Assembly (NCBI GenBank): GCA_964505555.1
Contig: CAZDIO010000152.1
Span: 1-35,413, forward strand
Length of the DNA: 35,413 bases
Reading direction: 5' to 3'
DNA from: CAZDIO01 sp964505555
GTDB lineage: Bacteria; Bdellovibrionota_C; UBA2361; SZUA-149; CAZDIO01
Numbering within the stretch: position 1 is the first letter of the stretch; each line of letters starts with the position of its first letter. This document shows positions 25,115 to 33,727 of the stretch, one piece after another. The translations under genes were made by a program, and so were the position numbers. The notes under the pieces are model-generated. The model ran no database searches, was not told where the DNA came from, and saw only the letters and a list, made by a program, of their open reading frames with translations.

Positions 25115-25729
25115 ATGAAACAACTTTTCAAAGCACACCCTTGGCACGGAGTTCCGATCGGAGATCATGTTCCTGAGGTTGTAAACGCCTACATTGAGAT
25201 CGTTCCCACTGACACCATCAAGTATGAGATCGATAAGGAGACCGGTCACTTAAAAGTAGATCGACCTCAAAAGTATTCAAACTATTGCCCAGCTTTATAT
25301 GGTTTTATCCCCAGAACTTACTGTGGTCGTCAGATCGGTGCTTTTTGCAGTAAAAAAACAAAGAGAAAAGACATTATTGGTGATGGTGATCCGTTAGATA
25401 TCTGCGTAATCACTGAAAAGCCGATTCACCATGGAGATATCCTGATTCGAGCAATTCCGATCGGGGGATTTCGAATGCTTGATCGCAACCAAGCCGATGA
25501 CAAAATTATTGCCGTCCTTTCCGGAGATGATGTTTATGGAAGTTGGAAAGATATCTCCCAATGTCCAAGTTCATTGATTGAGAGACTTCGTCATTACTTT
25601 CTGACCTACAAGAATATTCCCGGAGAAACAACTCGCACAGTTGAGATCCCCGAAATTTATAACGCCTCAGAAGCGAAGGAGATTATTGGGTTAAGTATAT
25701 CAGACTATGGGGAAGAATTTGGAGAATAG
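25115..25729 (+). CDS. ppa: Inorganic pyrophosphatase, family I
   Basis: 204 residues. It hydrolyses pyrophosphate from biosynthetic reactions. Diagnostic parts are YEIDKETGHLKVDRP near the N-terminus, YGFIPRTYC and the metal-binding signature DGDPLDICVITE, then DDKIIAVLSGDD. All are in the expected order for soluble family I enzymes of the longer type seen in many bacteria and eukaryotes. No Shine-Dalgarno is visible before the ATG. It stands alone, between a repeat element on each side. The following purF gene is convergent. Confidence 0.94.
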   Translation: MKQLFKAHPWHGVPIGDHVPEVVNAYIEIVPTDTIKYEIDKETGHLKVDRPQKYSNYCPALYGFIPRTYCGRQIGAFCSKKTKRKDIIGDGDPLDICVITEKPIHHGDILIRAIPIGGFRMLDRNQADDKIIAVLSGDDVYGSWKDISQCPSSLIERLRHYFLTYKNIPGETTRTVEIPEIYNASEAKEIIGLSISDYGEEFGE

Positions 25730-25743
25730 CTCTCCAAAAAGGT

Positions 25744-25811
25744 GCTGAACACAGAGTAAAGAAAAAAACTTTTAAATTTAACTCTGTGCAACCCTGTGAA
25801 ACTCCGTGTTC
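25744..25811. terminator. Imperfect inverted repeat between ppa and purF, terminator-like member of the ACACAGAG repeat family
   Basis: GAACACAGAGT (25747-25757) pairs with ACTCCGTGTTC (25801-25811), one mismatch; inside are facing A and T runs and an internal AACTCTGTG. Its first 14 bases, GCTGAACACAGAGT, are identical to the element at 35281. Lying between convergent ppa and purF, it may terminate both. Confidence 0.55.
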
Positions 25812-25848
25812 AATTCTACCAAATGTTCCATAAAACGATGCCTTAGAT

Positions 25849-27234
25849 TCAACAACTTTTTGCCACCTTTGGCAGACCTAACAGATAGTCCCCACTAAAA
25901 CAGGCATCGCAGAACTTTTCTCTTTTGTCTCCAACGGCGCGAAAGAGTGCTTCGTTACTTAGGTAGGCAAGACTATCGACATCTATAAATTTGGCGATCT
26001 CACTTACCGAATGAGAAGAAGCGATGAGCTCTTCTTTACAAGGGGTATCAATCCCATAGTAGCAGGGACCAACCGTCGGGGGAGAACTAATTCGAAAGTG
26101 AATCTCCTTTGCCCCAGCACCACGAAGCATTTTTACAATTTTCTGACTTGTTGTTCCGCGAACGATTGAATCATCAACCACAATAACTCGCTTTCCTTTG
26201 AGAAGATCTCTATTTGGATTGAGCTTCACCTTGACGCCAAAATCTCGAATCGCTTGCTGTGGTTCAATAAAAGTCCTTCCCACATAATGGTTACGAATTA
26301 ATCCAAACTCCATAGGGAGTTTCGCTTGATGGGCAAACCCAATCGCCGCCGGAACACCGGAATCAGGAACTGGAATTACCAGATCGGCACTTACCGGATG
26401 TTCCTTCGCAAGCTCTTCGCCAAGACGTTTTCTTACGGCATAAACATTTCTCCCATCAATCGTGGAATCAGGTCGAGAAAAGTAAATATACTCAAATACA
26501 CAAAAACCAGCTCGAGGACTCCCTAACGAAAAATCACTAGTGATCTTTCCATCAGCCGTAATCTCAACGATCTCTCCTGGCTTGATGTCTCGAACAAACG
26601 TTGCGCCAAGGAGATCAAAGGAACAGGTTTCTGAGGCCACGACATACCCATTGCCGATCTTTCCAAGAGAGAGCGGTCTCACTCCGTAAGGATCCCTGAC
26701 CGCAACTAAGGACTTGGGAGTAAGAACTACTAATGAATATGCGCCTTGCACTTGCTGTAAGGCTGAAGCTAATTTTGCAACAAAACTCTGTCCACTAGTC
26801 GCTCGAGCAACTAGGTGAAGAATGACCTCGGTATCTGAAGTTGAAGTAAAAATAGCTCCGCTCTCTTGGAGTTTGGCTCGAAGCTCTTCAGCATTAATAA
26901 GGTTCCCATTGTGTGCAATCGAAAAAGAGGACTCTCCCAAATTGGCAATAAATGGTTGTAAATTCTGTCGGTCCTTCGAGCCAAACGTCGCATAGCGATT
27001 ATGCCCAATAGCTGCTGAACCTTTTAGTATCGCCAAATTCTCTGCATTAAAAACATCTGAGACAAGCCCCATCTCTCGATAGACATACATCTGCCCGTCA
27101 TCAGTAGAAACGATGCCAGCCCCTTCCTGTCCTCGATGCTGCATCGCATAGAGTCCCAAGTAACAAAAGTTAGAAGCTTCCGGGAGATTTATTACCCCAA
27201 CAATGGCACACTCATCATGGAATTTATCTTCCAA
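25849..27234 (-). CDS. purF: Amidophosphoribosyltransferase, iron-sulfur type
   Basis: 461 residues. It catalyses the first step of purine synthesis, PRPP plus glutamine to phosphoribosylamine. The start is TTG with GAGGGGG about six bases upstream; no in-frame ATG precedes the catalytic Cys. After an eight-residue propeptide (MEDKFHDE), CAIVGV supplies the N-terminal nucleophile. The PRPP loop VIVVDDSIVRGTT lies at about 350-362. Four Cys consistent with the 4Fe-4S class (Bacillus type) are present: GFCVFEY (about 245), GPCYYG (about 391), and FCDAC (two, about 440-443). No other pur genes are adjacent except hpt at a distance. Confidence 0.96.
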   Translation of the reverse strand: MEDKFHDECAIVGVINLPEASNFCYLGLYAMQHRGQEGAGIVSTDDGQMYVYREMGLVSDVFNAENLAILKGSAAIGHNRYATFGSKDRQNLQPFIANLGESSFSIAHNGNLINAEELRAKLQESGAIFTSTSDTEVILHLVARATSGQSFVAKLASALQQVQGAYSLVVLTPKSLVAVRDPYGVRPLSLGKIGNGYVVASETCSFDLLGATFVRDIKPGEIVEITADGKITSDFSLGSPRAGFCVFEYIYFSRPDSTIDGRNVYAVRKRLGEELAKEHPVSADLVIPVPDSGVPAAIGFAHQAKLPMEFGLIRNHYVGRTFIEPQQAIRDFGVKVKLNPNRDLLKGKRVIVVDDSIVRGTTSQKIVKMLRGAGAKEIHFRISSPPTVGPCYYGIDTPCKEELIASSHSVSEIAKFIDVDSLAYLSNEALFRAVGDKREKFCDACFSGDYLLGLPKVAKSC

Positions 27235-27261
27235 ATTTCCCCCTCAAACAGTCCGATCATA

Positions 27262-27285
27262 GGCAGGAATTTCAGACATCCTGCC
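27262..27285 (-). promoter_or_regulatory. Hairpin upstream of purF
   Basis: GGCAGGA (27262-27268) and TCCTGCC (27279-27285) form a perfect 7-bp stem with a 10-base loop, about 28 bases before the TTG start of purF. On the transcribed strand no T run follows, so it is more likely a leader structure than a terminator of the upstream peptidase gene. Confidence 0.35.
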
Positions 27286-27336
27286 ACTTTCTTAAAGATT
27301 TTTTTTAAAATATCATAAACAGTGAAGATCTCCAAT

Positions 27337-28419
27337 TTAGCCAGGAATAAAGCTCTTTCTTGGTGTTATTTCAAGAATCGTATAGGCAATGAGCTTTGCT
27401 GCTGCTTCAAGGTCTCTTGTATCTACTAATTCCACCTGGGTGTGCATATAGCGGTTAGGGATCCCGATGAGCGCGGTAGCGACTCCTTGGCGATTGACCT
27501 GCATGACGTTTGCATCAGTTCCTGATGCATTCGATACTCCAAGAGGTTGATAGGCGATTTTTTTCTTCTTTGCAGTACTAACAAGGAGAGCTTCTAAAAT
27601 AGGATTGATATTTGCTCCACGTGCTATTGTTGGGCCAAGACCTAACTTGACTGTTCCGATCTCTCGAGCTTCACAACCAGGGTTATCCGATGCATGCGTA
27701 ACATCAACCGCAATTCCGACCAGAGGATCGATACGATAAGACGCGGTCTTTGCCCCTCGAAGACCGATCTCTTCCTGCACAGTGCTTGCAGCGTAGAGGG
27801 CAACCGGAAACTGTTTCTTTTTCTTTACAAGTTTCGAAACCCAGCGAAGTGCCTCCATCACCACAAACACCCCCACTCGATCATCACATCCAGGAGAGGT
27901 AATTACCGTTTTTCCAAGTTTCTGCACTCCGAGTGCATAGGTTACGGGATCTCCAATACTCACCTGTAACCGTGCTTCCCGACCACTCTCAGCCCCGATA
28001 TCGATCCATAATTTCTTTAATTCAATTCTCTTTCCCCGCTCCTCCCCACTCAAGAGATGCACCGGTTTATTGCCAATGACCCCCTCAACAACTCCTTCTC
28101 TACTATGAATGCTTACCCGTGACCCGGGAATGACCGATGGATCAAGACCTCCGATAGCGCTAAAAGAGATATACCCGTGATCATCGATATGGGTGACCAT
28201 CATTCCAATCTGATCACAATGTCCAGCAAGCATGACCTTCACTTTTCCCTGAGGATTAAAAACCGCTATGCAGTTTCCATGAATGTCCACATCAACACTA
28301 TCAGCAAAGCGATTAACATATCTCTTCACCACTCGTTGCAAGGGTTCTTCAAACCCTGAAGGTGAAGGTGTTTCAAGGAGTTGTGTCAAAAACTCTTGCG
28401 CTTGTTTATCCATCATCAT
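27337..28419 (-). CDS. M42-family metallo-aminopeptidase
   Basis: 360 residues from the first of three tandem ATGs (28419, 28416, 28413), which follow AAGGA; a TTG start further up would overlap the upstream gene. M42 enzymes are tetrahedral dinuclear aminopeptidases. Ligands are visible in order: AGHCDQIG, SPGCDDRVGV, QEEIGLRG (catalytic and metal Glu), AVDVTHASD and NRYMHTQVE. The protein is cytosolic (no signal). It follows the secreted EEP-like gene by 13 bases and precedes purF by 102 bases. Confidence 0.92.
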   Translation of the reverse strand: MMMDKQAQEFLTQLLETPSPSGFEEPLQRVVKRYVNRFADSVDVDIHGNCIAVFNPQGKVKVMLAGHCDQIGMMVTHIDDHGYISFSAIGGLDPSVIPGSRVSIHSREGVVEGVIGNKPVHLLSGEERGKRIELKKLWIDIGAESGREARLQVSIGDPVTYALGVQKLGKTVITSPGCDDRVGVFVVMEALRWVSKLVKKKKQFPVALYAASTVQEEIGLRGAKTASYRIDPLVGIAVDVTHASDNPGCEAREIGTVKLGLGPTIARGANINPILEALLVSTAKKKKIAYQPLGVSNASGTDANVMQVNRQGVATALIGIPNRYMHTQVELVDTRDLEAAAKLIAYTILEITPRKSFIPG

Positions 28420-28432
28420 CGATCCTTCTATT

Positions 28433-29962
28433 TTACCAATTGATGTCAACCCAAAGAAGTGGACTTCCAATAAGCTGATTTGCTACTTTCTTTTTTCCCA
28501 CCGCATACTCTCCAAATTTACCAAATTCCATTAACGCATACTGGAGATCTCGAGGAAGCATATAAATTTCTGCACTCTGTGCAAGTCTATCTTTACTAGA
28601 AAGCACTGGGGGCCTTGGCTTCTTTCTTACATAACTTCTTACTTTCTCCCCATTCTCTTCTTTCATTCGTAACTGCAAAGGAGAAAGCCATGTTGTTGTT
28701 GTACTCAATAATCCCACAAGACTTGCCGGATAGTGCGCTCCTTCACCACACTCATATGTTGACTCTCCTGGTGAGACATTATCCAACCGACGACACTTTC
28801 CTTCACTTTTAAACTCAGCAAGACGAAGCCGACCCGTAAGAATTTGAGCAGAAGGTGAAGTTCTCAGCCCTACACGGTCTCCTGCAATTACCCAAATTTG
28901 TTGAGGATTGTCGTTCGCCTGAGTTTCTACTAACTGGCGAATGCCTTCTGCAAGTTGCATCTTCATTACTTCCGTTTCCGCCTTTCGCAGAATGAGATCA
29001 TCTTGAAGCTGCATCGTCAAGAAGACCACCTCTTTCGTTTCAGCCCCTCCCTCCTTGTTTAACTCCCCTCCTTTCTTTTTCACTTTCAGCCATATGGCTG
29101 AAGGTGCACGAGGAAATTTTGTTCGTTCAAAAACTTCAAAACGTGGCAAAAGCGTGTCCGTAAAGGCCCACGTTCGAACAACTTCAACCTCGCTCCGTAC
29201 TAAAAATCCCTGACGAGCATACTTATGCCCGCTCTCCAATAAATACGATCGATACGTCGCTTCTTTTTTACTTATTTTTTTAGAAAGTTTCTCAAGTGCT
29301 GTTTCAGCGGTTGCCCGATTACGGCCAATAATGCCCTGGAGAGCCACAATATCGCAATTAACTTCAGTGATTGCTTGAACAAGAGATTGTTCTAGTTTTT
29401 GTAATTTGAATTTTGATATCTTTTGGAGAATCCGTTTTACATCTTTAAATTCACCATAGTTTGCAACATTGACACTACACATTCGTAACTCTCTTTCACG
29501 ACGAGGATCTTCAGCAAGCGTTTTTTGAACTTTTTTCCAGTACCGCCGAGATTCCTGTGCGAGACGCTTTTTTACTACTTGTATGCGGTGCTGTTGTGAT
29601 TTTGTTAATTTTTTTCTCTCAATTTCAATAAATGGCTTTTCTAGCTCTTTTTTTACTATCGGTCCTTGCTCTACCAAAGGTTCATCCTCATCAAGAAATG
29701 ACTCCTCCAAGAGCAATTTTCGTTGCTGTTCATGATCTTCCTTAGGCGCGATCACAGCTTCGGGTGAGTGCGGTGGAGGGTTTTCAAGTGGCTCAACTTT
29801 GAACCAGGGTTCAAGTGGCTCAACAACGTTTTCTTCAGAGTTCTTCGCTTCAGGCTCTCCTTTAGATGCCTCACCTTCCTGGGCCAAAACATATCTGTGC
29901 TGAATCGATAAAAAAACGAAAAAAAACACCACTAAGCAGTAACGACTACGTCGCATACACAT
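28433..29962 (-). CDS. Secreted EEP-fold (endonuclease/exonuclease/phosphatase) protein with eroded active site
   Basis: About 509 residues from the ATG at 29962; an ATG at 30037 gives 25 more residues ahead of a good signal peptide (MRRSRYCLVVFFFVFLSIQ, cleavage near VLAQ). After a Glu/Pro-rich low-complexity region (about 30-165) comes an EEP-like domain: RMCSVNVANYG corresponds to the first strand motif (NxxNYG), CDIVALQGI to the usual DIVALQEV with the catalytic Glu changed to Gly, and WVIAGDRVG to the GDFND motif with Asn lost. The fold seems kept while hydrolysis is probably lost. It shares an operon with the M42 peptidase gene (13-base gap). Confidence 0.75.
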   Translation of the reverse strand: MCMRRSRYCLVVFFFVFLSIQHRYVLAQEGEASKGEPEAKNSEENVVEPLEPWFKVEPLENPPPHSPEAVIAPKEDHEQQRKLLLEESFLDEDEPLVEQGPIVKKELEKPFIEIERKKLTKSQQHRIQVVKKRLAQESRRYWKKVQKTLAEDPRRERELRMCSVNVANYGEFKDVKRILQKISKFKLQKLEQSLVQAITEVNCDIVALQGIIGRNRATAETALEKLSKKISKKEATYRSYLLESGHKYARQGFLVRSEVEVVRTWAFTDTLLPRFEVFERTKFPRAPSAIWLKVKKKGGELNKEGGAETKEVVFLTMQLQDDLILRKAETEVMKMQLAEGIRQLVETQANDNPQQIWVIAGDRVGLRTSPSAQILTGRLRLAEFKSEGKCRRLDNVSPGESTYECGEGAHYPASLVGLLSTTTTWLSPLQLRMKEENGEKVRSYVRKKPRPPVLSSKDRLAQSAEIYMLPRDLQYALMEFGKFGEYAVGKKKVANQLIGSPLLWVDINW

Positions 29963-30085
29963 TTGTTGGAAGTTGAAGTGAAATAGAGATCTTATGTTTA
30001 GCTCGCTTATGAGTAAAAACAATACAGTTCCTATCATTTTAATCTTTTATCGGGCAAGCGGTTTCTTCTAAGAAGTGATCTCTGT

Positions 30086-30095
30086 CATGGCAACT
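30086..30095 (+). promoter_or_regulatory. CATGGCAACT motif upstream of csbD, shared with 31294
   Basis: CATGGCAACT, 63 bases before the CsbD ATG, resembles CATGACAACT (31294-31303), 101 bases before the rhodanese ATG; nine of ten bases agree and GTCA follows in both. A common stress-related promoter or operator is possible. Two copies are little evidence. Confidence 0.3.
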
Positions 30096-30157
30096 TTGTC
30101 ACACTCTAATACAATCCCAGTCAACATTGATTAAGATTAATTATCTGGAGGAAAACT

Positions 30158-30358
30158 ATGAACTGGGAACAAATTGAAGGGAACTGGAAGATCTTCAAAG
30201 GGAGAGTAAAGGAGAAATGGGGTGAGTTAACAGATGACGATCTCGATCAACTTTCTGGAAAGAAAGACAAATTGGTAGGAAAACTTCAAGAACGTTACGG
30301 TTTTGCAAAAAAACAAGCTGAAAAGGAAGCTGAGGAATTTGCTCGCGAGTGTAATTAG
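30158..30358 (+). CDS. CsbD-family stress protein
   Basis: A 66-residue protein that matches CsbD/YjbJ from end to end: NWEQIEGNWKIFKGRVKEKWG, LTDDDLDQLSGKKDKLVGKLQERYG, and an acidic tail. Family members are abundant small proteins induced by general stress; the molecular function is unknown. GGAGG lies seven bases before the ATG. It leads a short series with the YqjD-like and YqjE-like genes. Confidence 0.93.
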   Translation: MNWEQIEGNWKIFKGRVKEKWGELTDDDLDQLSGKKDKLVGKLQERYGFAKKQAEKEAEEFARECN

Positions 30359-30395
30359 TAAGACTACAATATTATCAAGAATAGAAGGAGCGAAC

Positions 30396-30680
30396 ATGAC
30401 GATAAACTCAACAAATTCACCGGAAACTCGGGGAATAAAAGATGACTCTTCTCGCGTAAGCTCACAGTTTCGCGACAAAACAATGGACATCAAAGACGAG
30501 GTTAATGAAATTACGCGCATCGCGCGAGAAGCCGCAGCTGAAAAAGTTATGGAATTGCGCAAGATGGGCCGTGAACAAGCTCGAGCGATTATCGATATTG
30601 TAAAAGAGAAACCTCTCACGGCGTTAGCAATTGCGGCAGGAATCGGTCTTACACTTGGTCTGCTTAGGCGATCTGATTAG
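30396..30680 (+). CDS. YqjD/ElaB-like (DUF883) membrane-anchored protein
   Basis: 94 residues: a polar N-terminus, an amphipathic helix (about 30-70, RDKTMDIKDEVNEITRIAREAAAEKVMEL), and a C-terminal helix (KPLTALAIAAGIGLTLGLLRRS) that is a glycine-zipper tail anchor. E. coli YqjD binds ribosomes and inner membrane in stationary phase. The ATG at 30396 is chosen because AGAAGGAG lies seven bases upstream; an earlier ATG at 30303 would overlap most of csbD's end. Confidence 0.87.
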   Translation: MTINSTNSPETRGIKDDSSRVSSQFRDKTMDIKDEVNEITRIAREAAAEKVMELRKMGREQARAIIDIVKEKPLTALAIAAGIGLTLGLLRRSD

Positions 30681-30686
30681 ACCCCC

Positions 30687-31187
30687 GTGATTAATGGCAA
30701 GGACTCCTCACACCTGTCTAAAAATGAAAGGTGTGAGATCCCACCGCACGGCTTTCAAGTAGATCAAAAGAAAGAAGCATCATTGGCGAGCCCTGATGTT
30801 AATACACATCAGGACTCGCCTGGGGATCCTCTTCAATCGCTCTTTAAGGAAGGTGCGAGTTTATGGTCTTCAGTTCTTTGTTACTTGGAAACGTATCGTG
30901 ATCTCACTCATTTATATGTACGCAATCTATTTATAAAGATCATTGTTGGCATTTGTCTTGTGTTTTTTCTAAGTCATTTGATGCTCATTTCACTTTTTAT
31001 GATCTTCTCGGGAATTGCTGCTCACATGACGAGAACTTTGCAGTGGGAGGATTCTACAGGCAATATAGTGAGCGGATTTCTACTCCTTACTTTTCTTAGT
31101 TTTAGCGCTCTTACTGTTTTAAAAATAAATGAACATCGCGTAATCAAAAAGGCGAAAAACAAATATCAGCAGATGTTAAAAAAATAA
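30687..31187 (+). CDS. YqjE-like / holin-superfamily-III-like membrane protein
   Basis: 166 residues with two membrane helices (about 86-110 and 121-142) and a basic tail ending KAKNKYQQMLKK; the order and position after a YqjD-like gene fits the YqjD-YqjE pair. The start is a GTG, six bases after the previous stop. The first ~50 residues are polar and coincide with two hairpins in the DNA, so a later, non-ATG start is possible. Function: probably a membrane partner of the YqjD-like protein under stress. Confidence 0.7.
   Translation: MINGKDSSHLSKNERCEIPPHGFQVDQKKEASLASPDVNTHQDSPGDPLQSLFKEGASLWSSVLCYLETYRDLTHLYVRNLFIKIIVGICLVFFLSHLMLISLFMIFSGIAAHMTRTLQWEDSTGNIVSGFLLLTFLSFSALTVLKINEHRVIKKAKNKYQQMLKK
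30785..30820 (+). repeat. Strong hairpin inside the YqjE-like coding region
   Basis: Arms of 15 bases (30785-30799 and 30806-30820), outer GGCGAG/CTCGCC and inner CCTGATGT/ACATCAGG, with one C/A mismatch and a six-base loop. A second, weaker hairpin (TCACACCT/AGGTGTGA, 30708-30736) lies 50 bases upstream. Both are in the polar N-terminal part of the gene. Confidence 0.6.
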
Positions 31188-31289
31188 AATATCTGTCATG
31201 AATACTGAATCATACTTTCCTTTCCAATATAAAAACTCCTAGATACTTCAGTCCTAGATAATTTCTATAGGCCTAACAACTTCAAGTTT

Positions 31290-31308
31290 TTGACATGACA
31301 ACTGTCAT
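31290..31308 (+). promoter_or_regulatory. TTGACA box overlapping a palindrome (ATGACA-AC-TGTCAT) upstream of the rhodanese gene
   Basis: TTGACA (31290-31295) runs into the palindrome ATGACAACTGTCAT (31295-31308). No matching -10 lies at 16-18 bases, so the palindrome may be an operator. Two copies of TCCTAGATA (31237-31245, 31252-31260), 15 bases apart, lie just upstream. Confidence 0.4.
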
Positions 31309-31403
31309 ATCGAGAAGCTCTACTGAAATCCTATAGTCATACCGGAAGAGAGGAGAGATATTAAATATAAAAATTTAACGTGCTTTTTAGAACGGAGAAG
31401 AAA

Positions 31404-31805
31404 ATGGATCAAAATATTAAGCTCATAACCCGTTTAGAACTAAAACATAAAATAGATCAACACCCTCCAAACAACCTCGATCGTAGTCATGGTTATGCGC
31501 TGATAAATGTCTTAAGTCCAGAGGAATACCGGAAAGCGCACATTCCAGAATCGATAAACATTCCCAAAGGTCGTGAAGAGGAATTTGAAAATCGATTTGC
31601 AAAAAACAAAGAACTCATTCTCTACTGTGCTTCCTCCGAGTGTCCGGCCGCAAGTTCCGTTGCAAAGACCTTACTCAATGATTACGGCTTCAATAACATT
31701 ATCGAGTACAAAGGAGGGATGAGCGATTGGAGAGAAGCAAATTATCTCACAGCTTCAGGAAGTGCCGGATTACAGTCAGAGAGAAATACGCCTATCGCAT
31801 TATAG
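31404..31805 (+). CDS. Rhodanese-like domain protein
   Basis: 133 residues, a single rhodanese domain: YALINVLSPEEYRKAHIPESINIP (substrate-entry and CDC25-like motif), then the active-site loop ILYCASSECPAASSVAK with the likely persulfide Cys at about 75. YKGGMSDWREANY closes the domain. ATG 31404 is preferred because GGAG sits six bases upstream; a GTG start at 31380 is less likely. Sulfur transfer or redox stress roles are usual. It follows the stress genes and may share transcription with the next gene (44-base gap, no terminator seen). Confidence 0.88.
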   Translation: MDQNIKLITRLELKHKIDQHPPNNLDRSHGYALINVLSPEEYRKAHIPESINIPKGREEEFENRFAKNKELILYCASSECPAASSVAKTLLNDYGFNNIIEYKGGMSDWREANYLTASGSAGLQSERNTPIAL

Positions 31806-31849
31806 ATTCAATACCAAACGAATAGAAAATCAAAATAAGAAAGGAAGAT

Positions 31850-33604
31850 ATGATGCTTGCAAGAAATAATATTCTCGTTAGTTTTTTTCTATTTCTTCTG
31901 CCTACGCTCGTTGATGCACAAAATTGTAATGTTACCTCCCCCTCTCAGGACTGCAATGCAAATAACGTCCATGATCGCTGCGAACTTGGTAGCAATATCT
32001 TGATCATTGGCGATAATGGCTCGGTTCGATCCGTAAAAAGTAATGACTGTAACAATAATCTCAGACCCGATGATTGCGATGCAGATCTTGATGAGGATTC
32101 TACTATTGATCAATGCGAAACTTTTAATACTTGTTCTGGACAGTGCCTTTCCTCGTTCGAGTTTTTTGATGAGGACAATGATTCAGTTCCTAATTGTCAG
32201 GAGATCGACGATGGCACAAATGCTTGCGATACTGGAAGTTTCGTAGAACGTCTACGACCTTCTGCTTGTGGAAGTCCGAATGGATTTTTTCAACAAGTAA
32301 ATGTGGGGACGATAATCAATCAACGTACACAACCCCTCTCTGTGCTTGCCGAGTATCGAAATCAACGTGGAGAACTGCGCGGATCTTTACGATTTCGACT
32401 CAGCAGCTTAGAGAAGAAAGATATTATTATAAATGATCTGGGGCTTCAACCTGATACCTATGGAACTCTGTGTGTTTTTACTGATGCTACAACAAACGGT
32501 GCTTGGAATGGAGGAATAACTCTCTACAAGCTTCGCTTTCCTGATCATCCTTTTAGCGTGAATGAAACTTTTGACTTTGCACTCTATTATCCTTTTACAA
32601 ATCCCCGACGAGATATTTCCAGCGTTTCAATTAACACAAACACTCTGGGCACCAATCCTCAGGGTGCCGGAACCGTTGCCAACTGGCTTCGCGTCATTGA
32701 TGCACAACCGGGAGATAATAAGGGGATAAAAGGATCTTTGTTCTATTATAATGGAGCTGGAAAAGTAGTCGCCATTGATACCGTTTCGATCCCCGATGGT
32801 GGACGATTTGATTATGGTGCCCATGAAAAAATTGGACGTGCCGCGGTGGGGCTTGCTGAATTTGTTCCTACTTCAACCACCCAAGAGTACTATCTTGAAA
32901 CGACTCGTTACTTCTATGAAGGAGTTGGAGCAACTCGAAATACTTTTTATACGGCATTCCCAGTTCCAGTACGAAGCCTTACTGGTGAAATCCTCAAGGG
33001 CACAGCCCTTTCACGACCAAATGAATTAAGCGTTATTGAAGTAGTTAATGGCAATAACCAATCGATTAATTCTCGCCTGAGAGTTTTTGATGTAACTGGA
33101 GCACAACTCATTTCACAAAACTTACAGGTGCCGAGAAAAGGGAGTATCCATAAAATTGTTAAAGACAACGTGAGCGCTCAAGCTACTCCCGGTCTTGCAC
33201 AGATCGATGGACCCCCTGAGTCTGTAAGCGCGCTTTCGTTGATTTATGGATTTGGCAGTCAGGGCGAACTTCTTTATGGATATGCTCCATCGTTTGGAGA
33301 ATCCGCAGGAACCGTACAATTTACTGAGTTTAATAGTTTCATTGGCCACCGAAATGAGTTAGAAATTATGAACCCCTTAACTCAAACTGTAGAAGTGAAT
33401 GTCACATTATTAAATCGTGATCAATCGGTAATTAACTCATTTAAAACATCACTGGCTCCAAAAACTACGAAGCGTTTCTCGCTGACTCTTCCCGTTGATA
33501 CCTACGGTACAATACTTGTTGATAGTGGAGCTGTCAGCGGTTTGATCGTTCGAAATGAGGTAATTAAGCCGGGACAATATATTCTTCCCTTTCCGGGACG
33601 ATAA
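31850..33604 (+). CDS. Secreted protein with dockerin/TSP3-like calcium loops
   Basis: 584 residues. Signal peptide (cleavage near LVDA-QN, about residue 23) with AAGGAAG before two close ATGs. The mature N-terminus carries Cys-rich acidic loops, DCNANNVHDRCEL, DCNNNLRPDDCDADLDEDSTID and DEDNDSVPNCQE, that resemble the calcium-binding repeats of dockerin-like and thrombospondin-type-3 proteins. The remaining 450 residues are mainly beta-strand-like with repeated small domains and no recognised enzyme motif. It has no PEP-CTERM tail. Probably a surface or matrix protein; partners may be the PEP-CTERM protein next door. Confidence 0.75.
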   Translation: MMLARNNILVSFFLFLLPTLVDAQNCNVTSPSQDCNANNVHDRCELGSNILIIGDNGSVRSVKSNDCNNNLRPDDCDADLDEDSTIDQCETFNTCSGQCLSSFEFFDEDNDSVPNCQEIDDGTNACDTGSFVERLRPSACGSPNGFFQQVNVGTIINQRTQPLSVLAEYRNQRGELRGSLRFRLSSLEKKDIIINDLGLQPDTYGTLCVFTDATTNGAWNGGITLYKLRFPDHPFSVNETFDFALYYPFTNPRRDISSVSINTNTLGTNPQGAGTVANWLRVIDAQPGDNKGIKGSLFYYNGAGKVVAIDTVSIPDGGRFDYGAHEKIGRAAVGLAEFVPTSTTQEYYLETTRYFYEGVGATRNTFYTAFPVPVRSLTGEILKGTALSRPNELSVIEVVNGNNQSINSRLRVFDVTGAQLISQNLQVPRKGSIHKIVKDNVSAQATPGLAQIDGPPESVSALSLIYGFGSQGELLYGYAPSFGESAGTVQFTEFNSFIGHRNELEIMNPLTQTVEVNVTLLNRDQSVINSFKTSLAPKTTKRFSLTLPVDTYGTILVDSGAVSGLIVRNEVIKPGQYILPFPGR

Positions 33605-33683
33605 ACAAAAAATGAAAAAGATACTGAAAAGTGATTGGAGTCATACACAAAACAATACCCAAGGGTAAGATTAAAATATGAAT

Positions 33684-33696
33684 ACTCATTATGAGT
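33684..33696 (+). promoter_or_regulatory. 13-base palindrome, candidate operator before the PEP-CTERM gene
   Basis: ACTCATTATGAGT is a perfect palindrome around a central T, 31 bases before the ATG at 33728. A second small palindrome, TACCC-AA-GGGTA, lies at 33656-33667. No promoter with both hexamers could be fixed around them. Confidence 0.35.
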
Positions 33697-33727
33697 TTAC
33701 AAATTAAGAAAGAAGTTGGAGGAATCA

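Noticed and set aside
30303..30395. Upstream start for the YqjD-like gene
   Set aside because: The extra 31 residues lie over the end of csbD in another frame, and the internal ATG has a strong ribosome-binding site.
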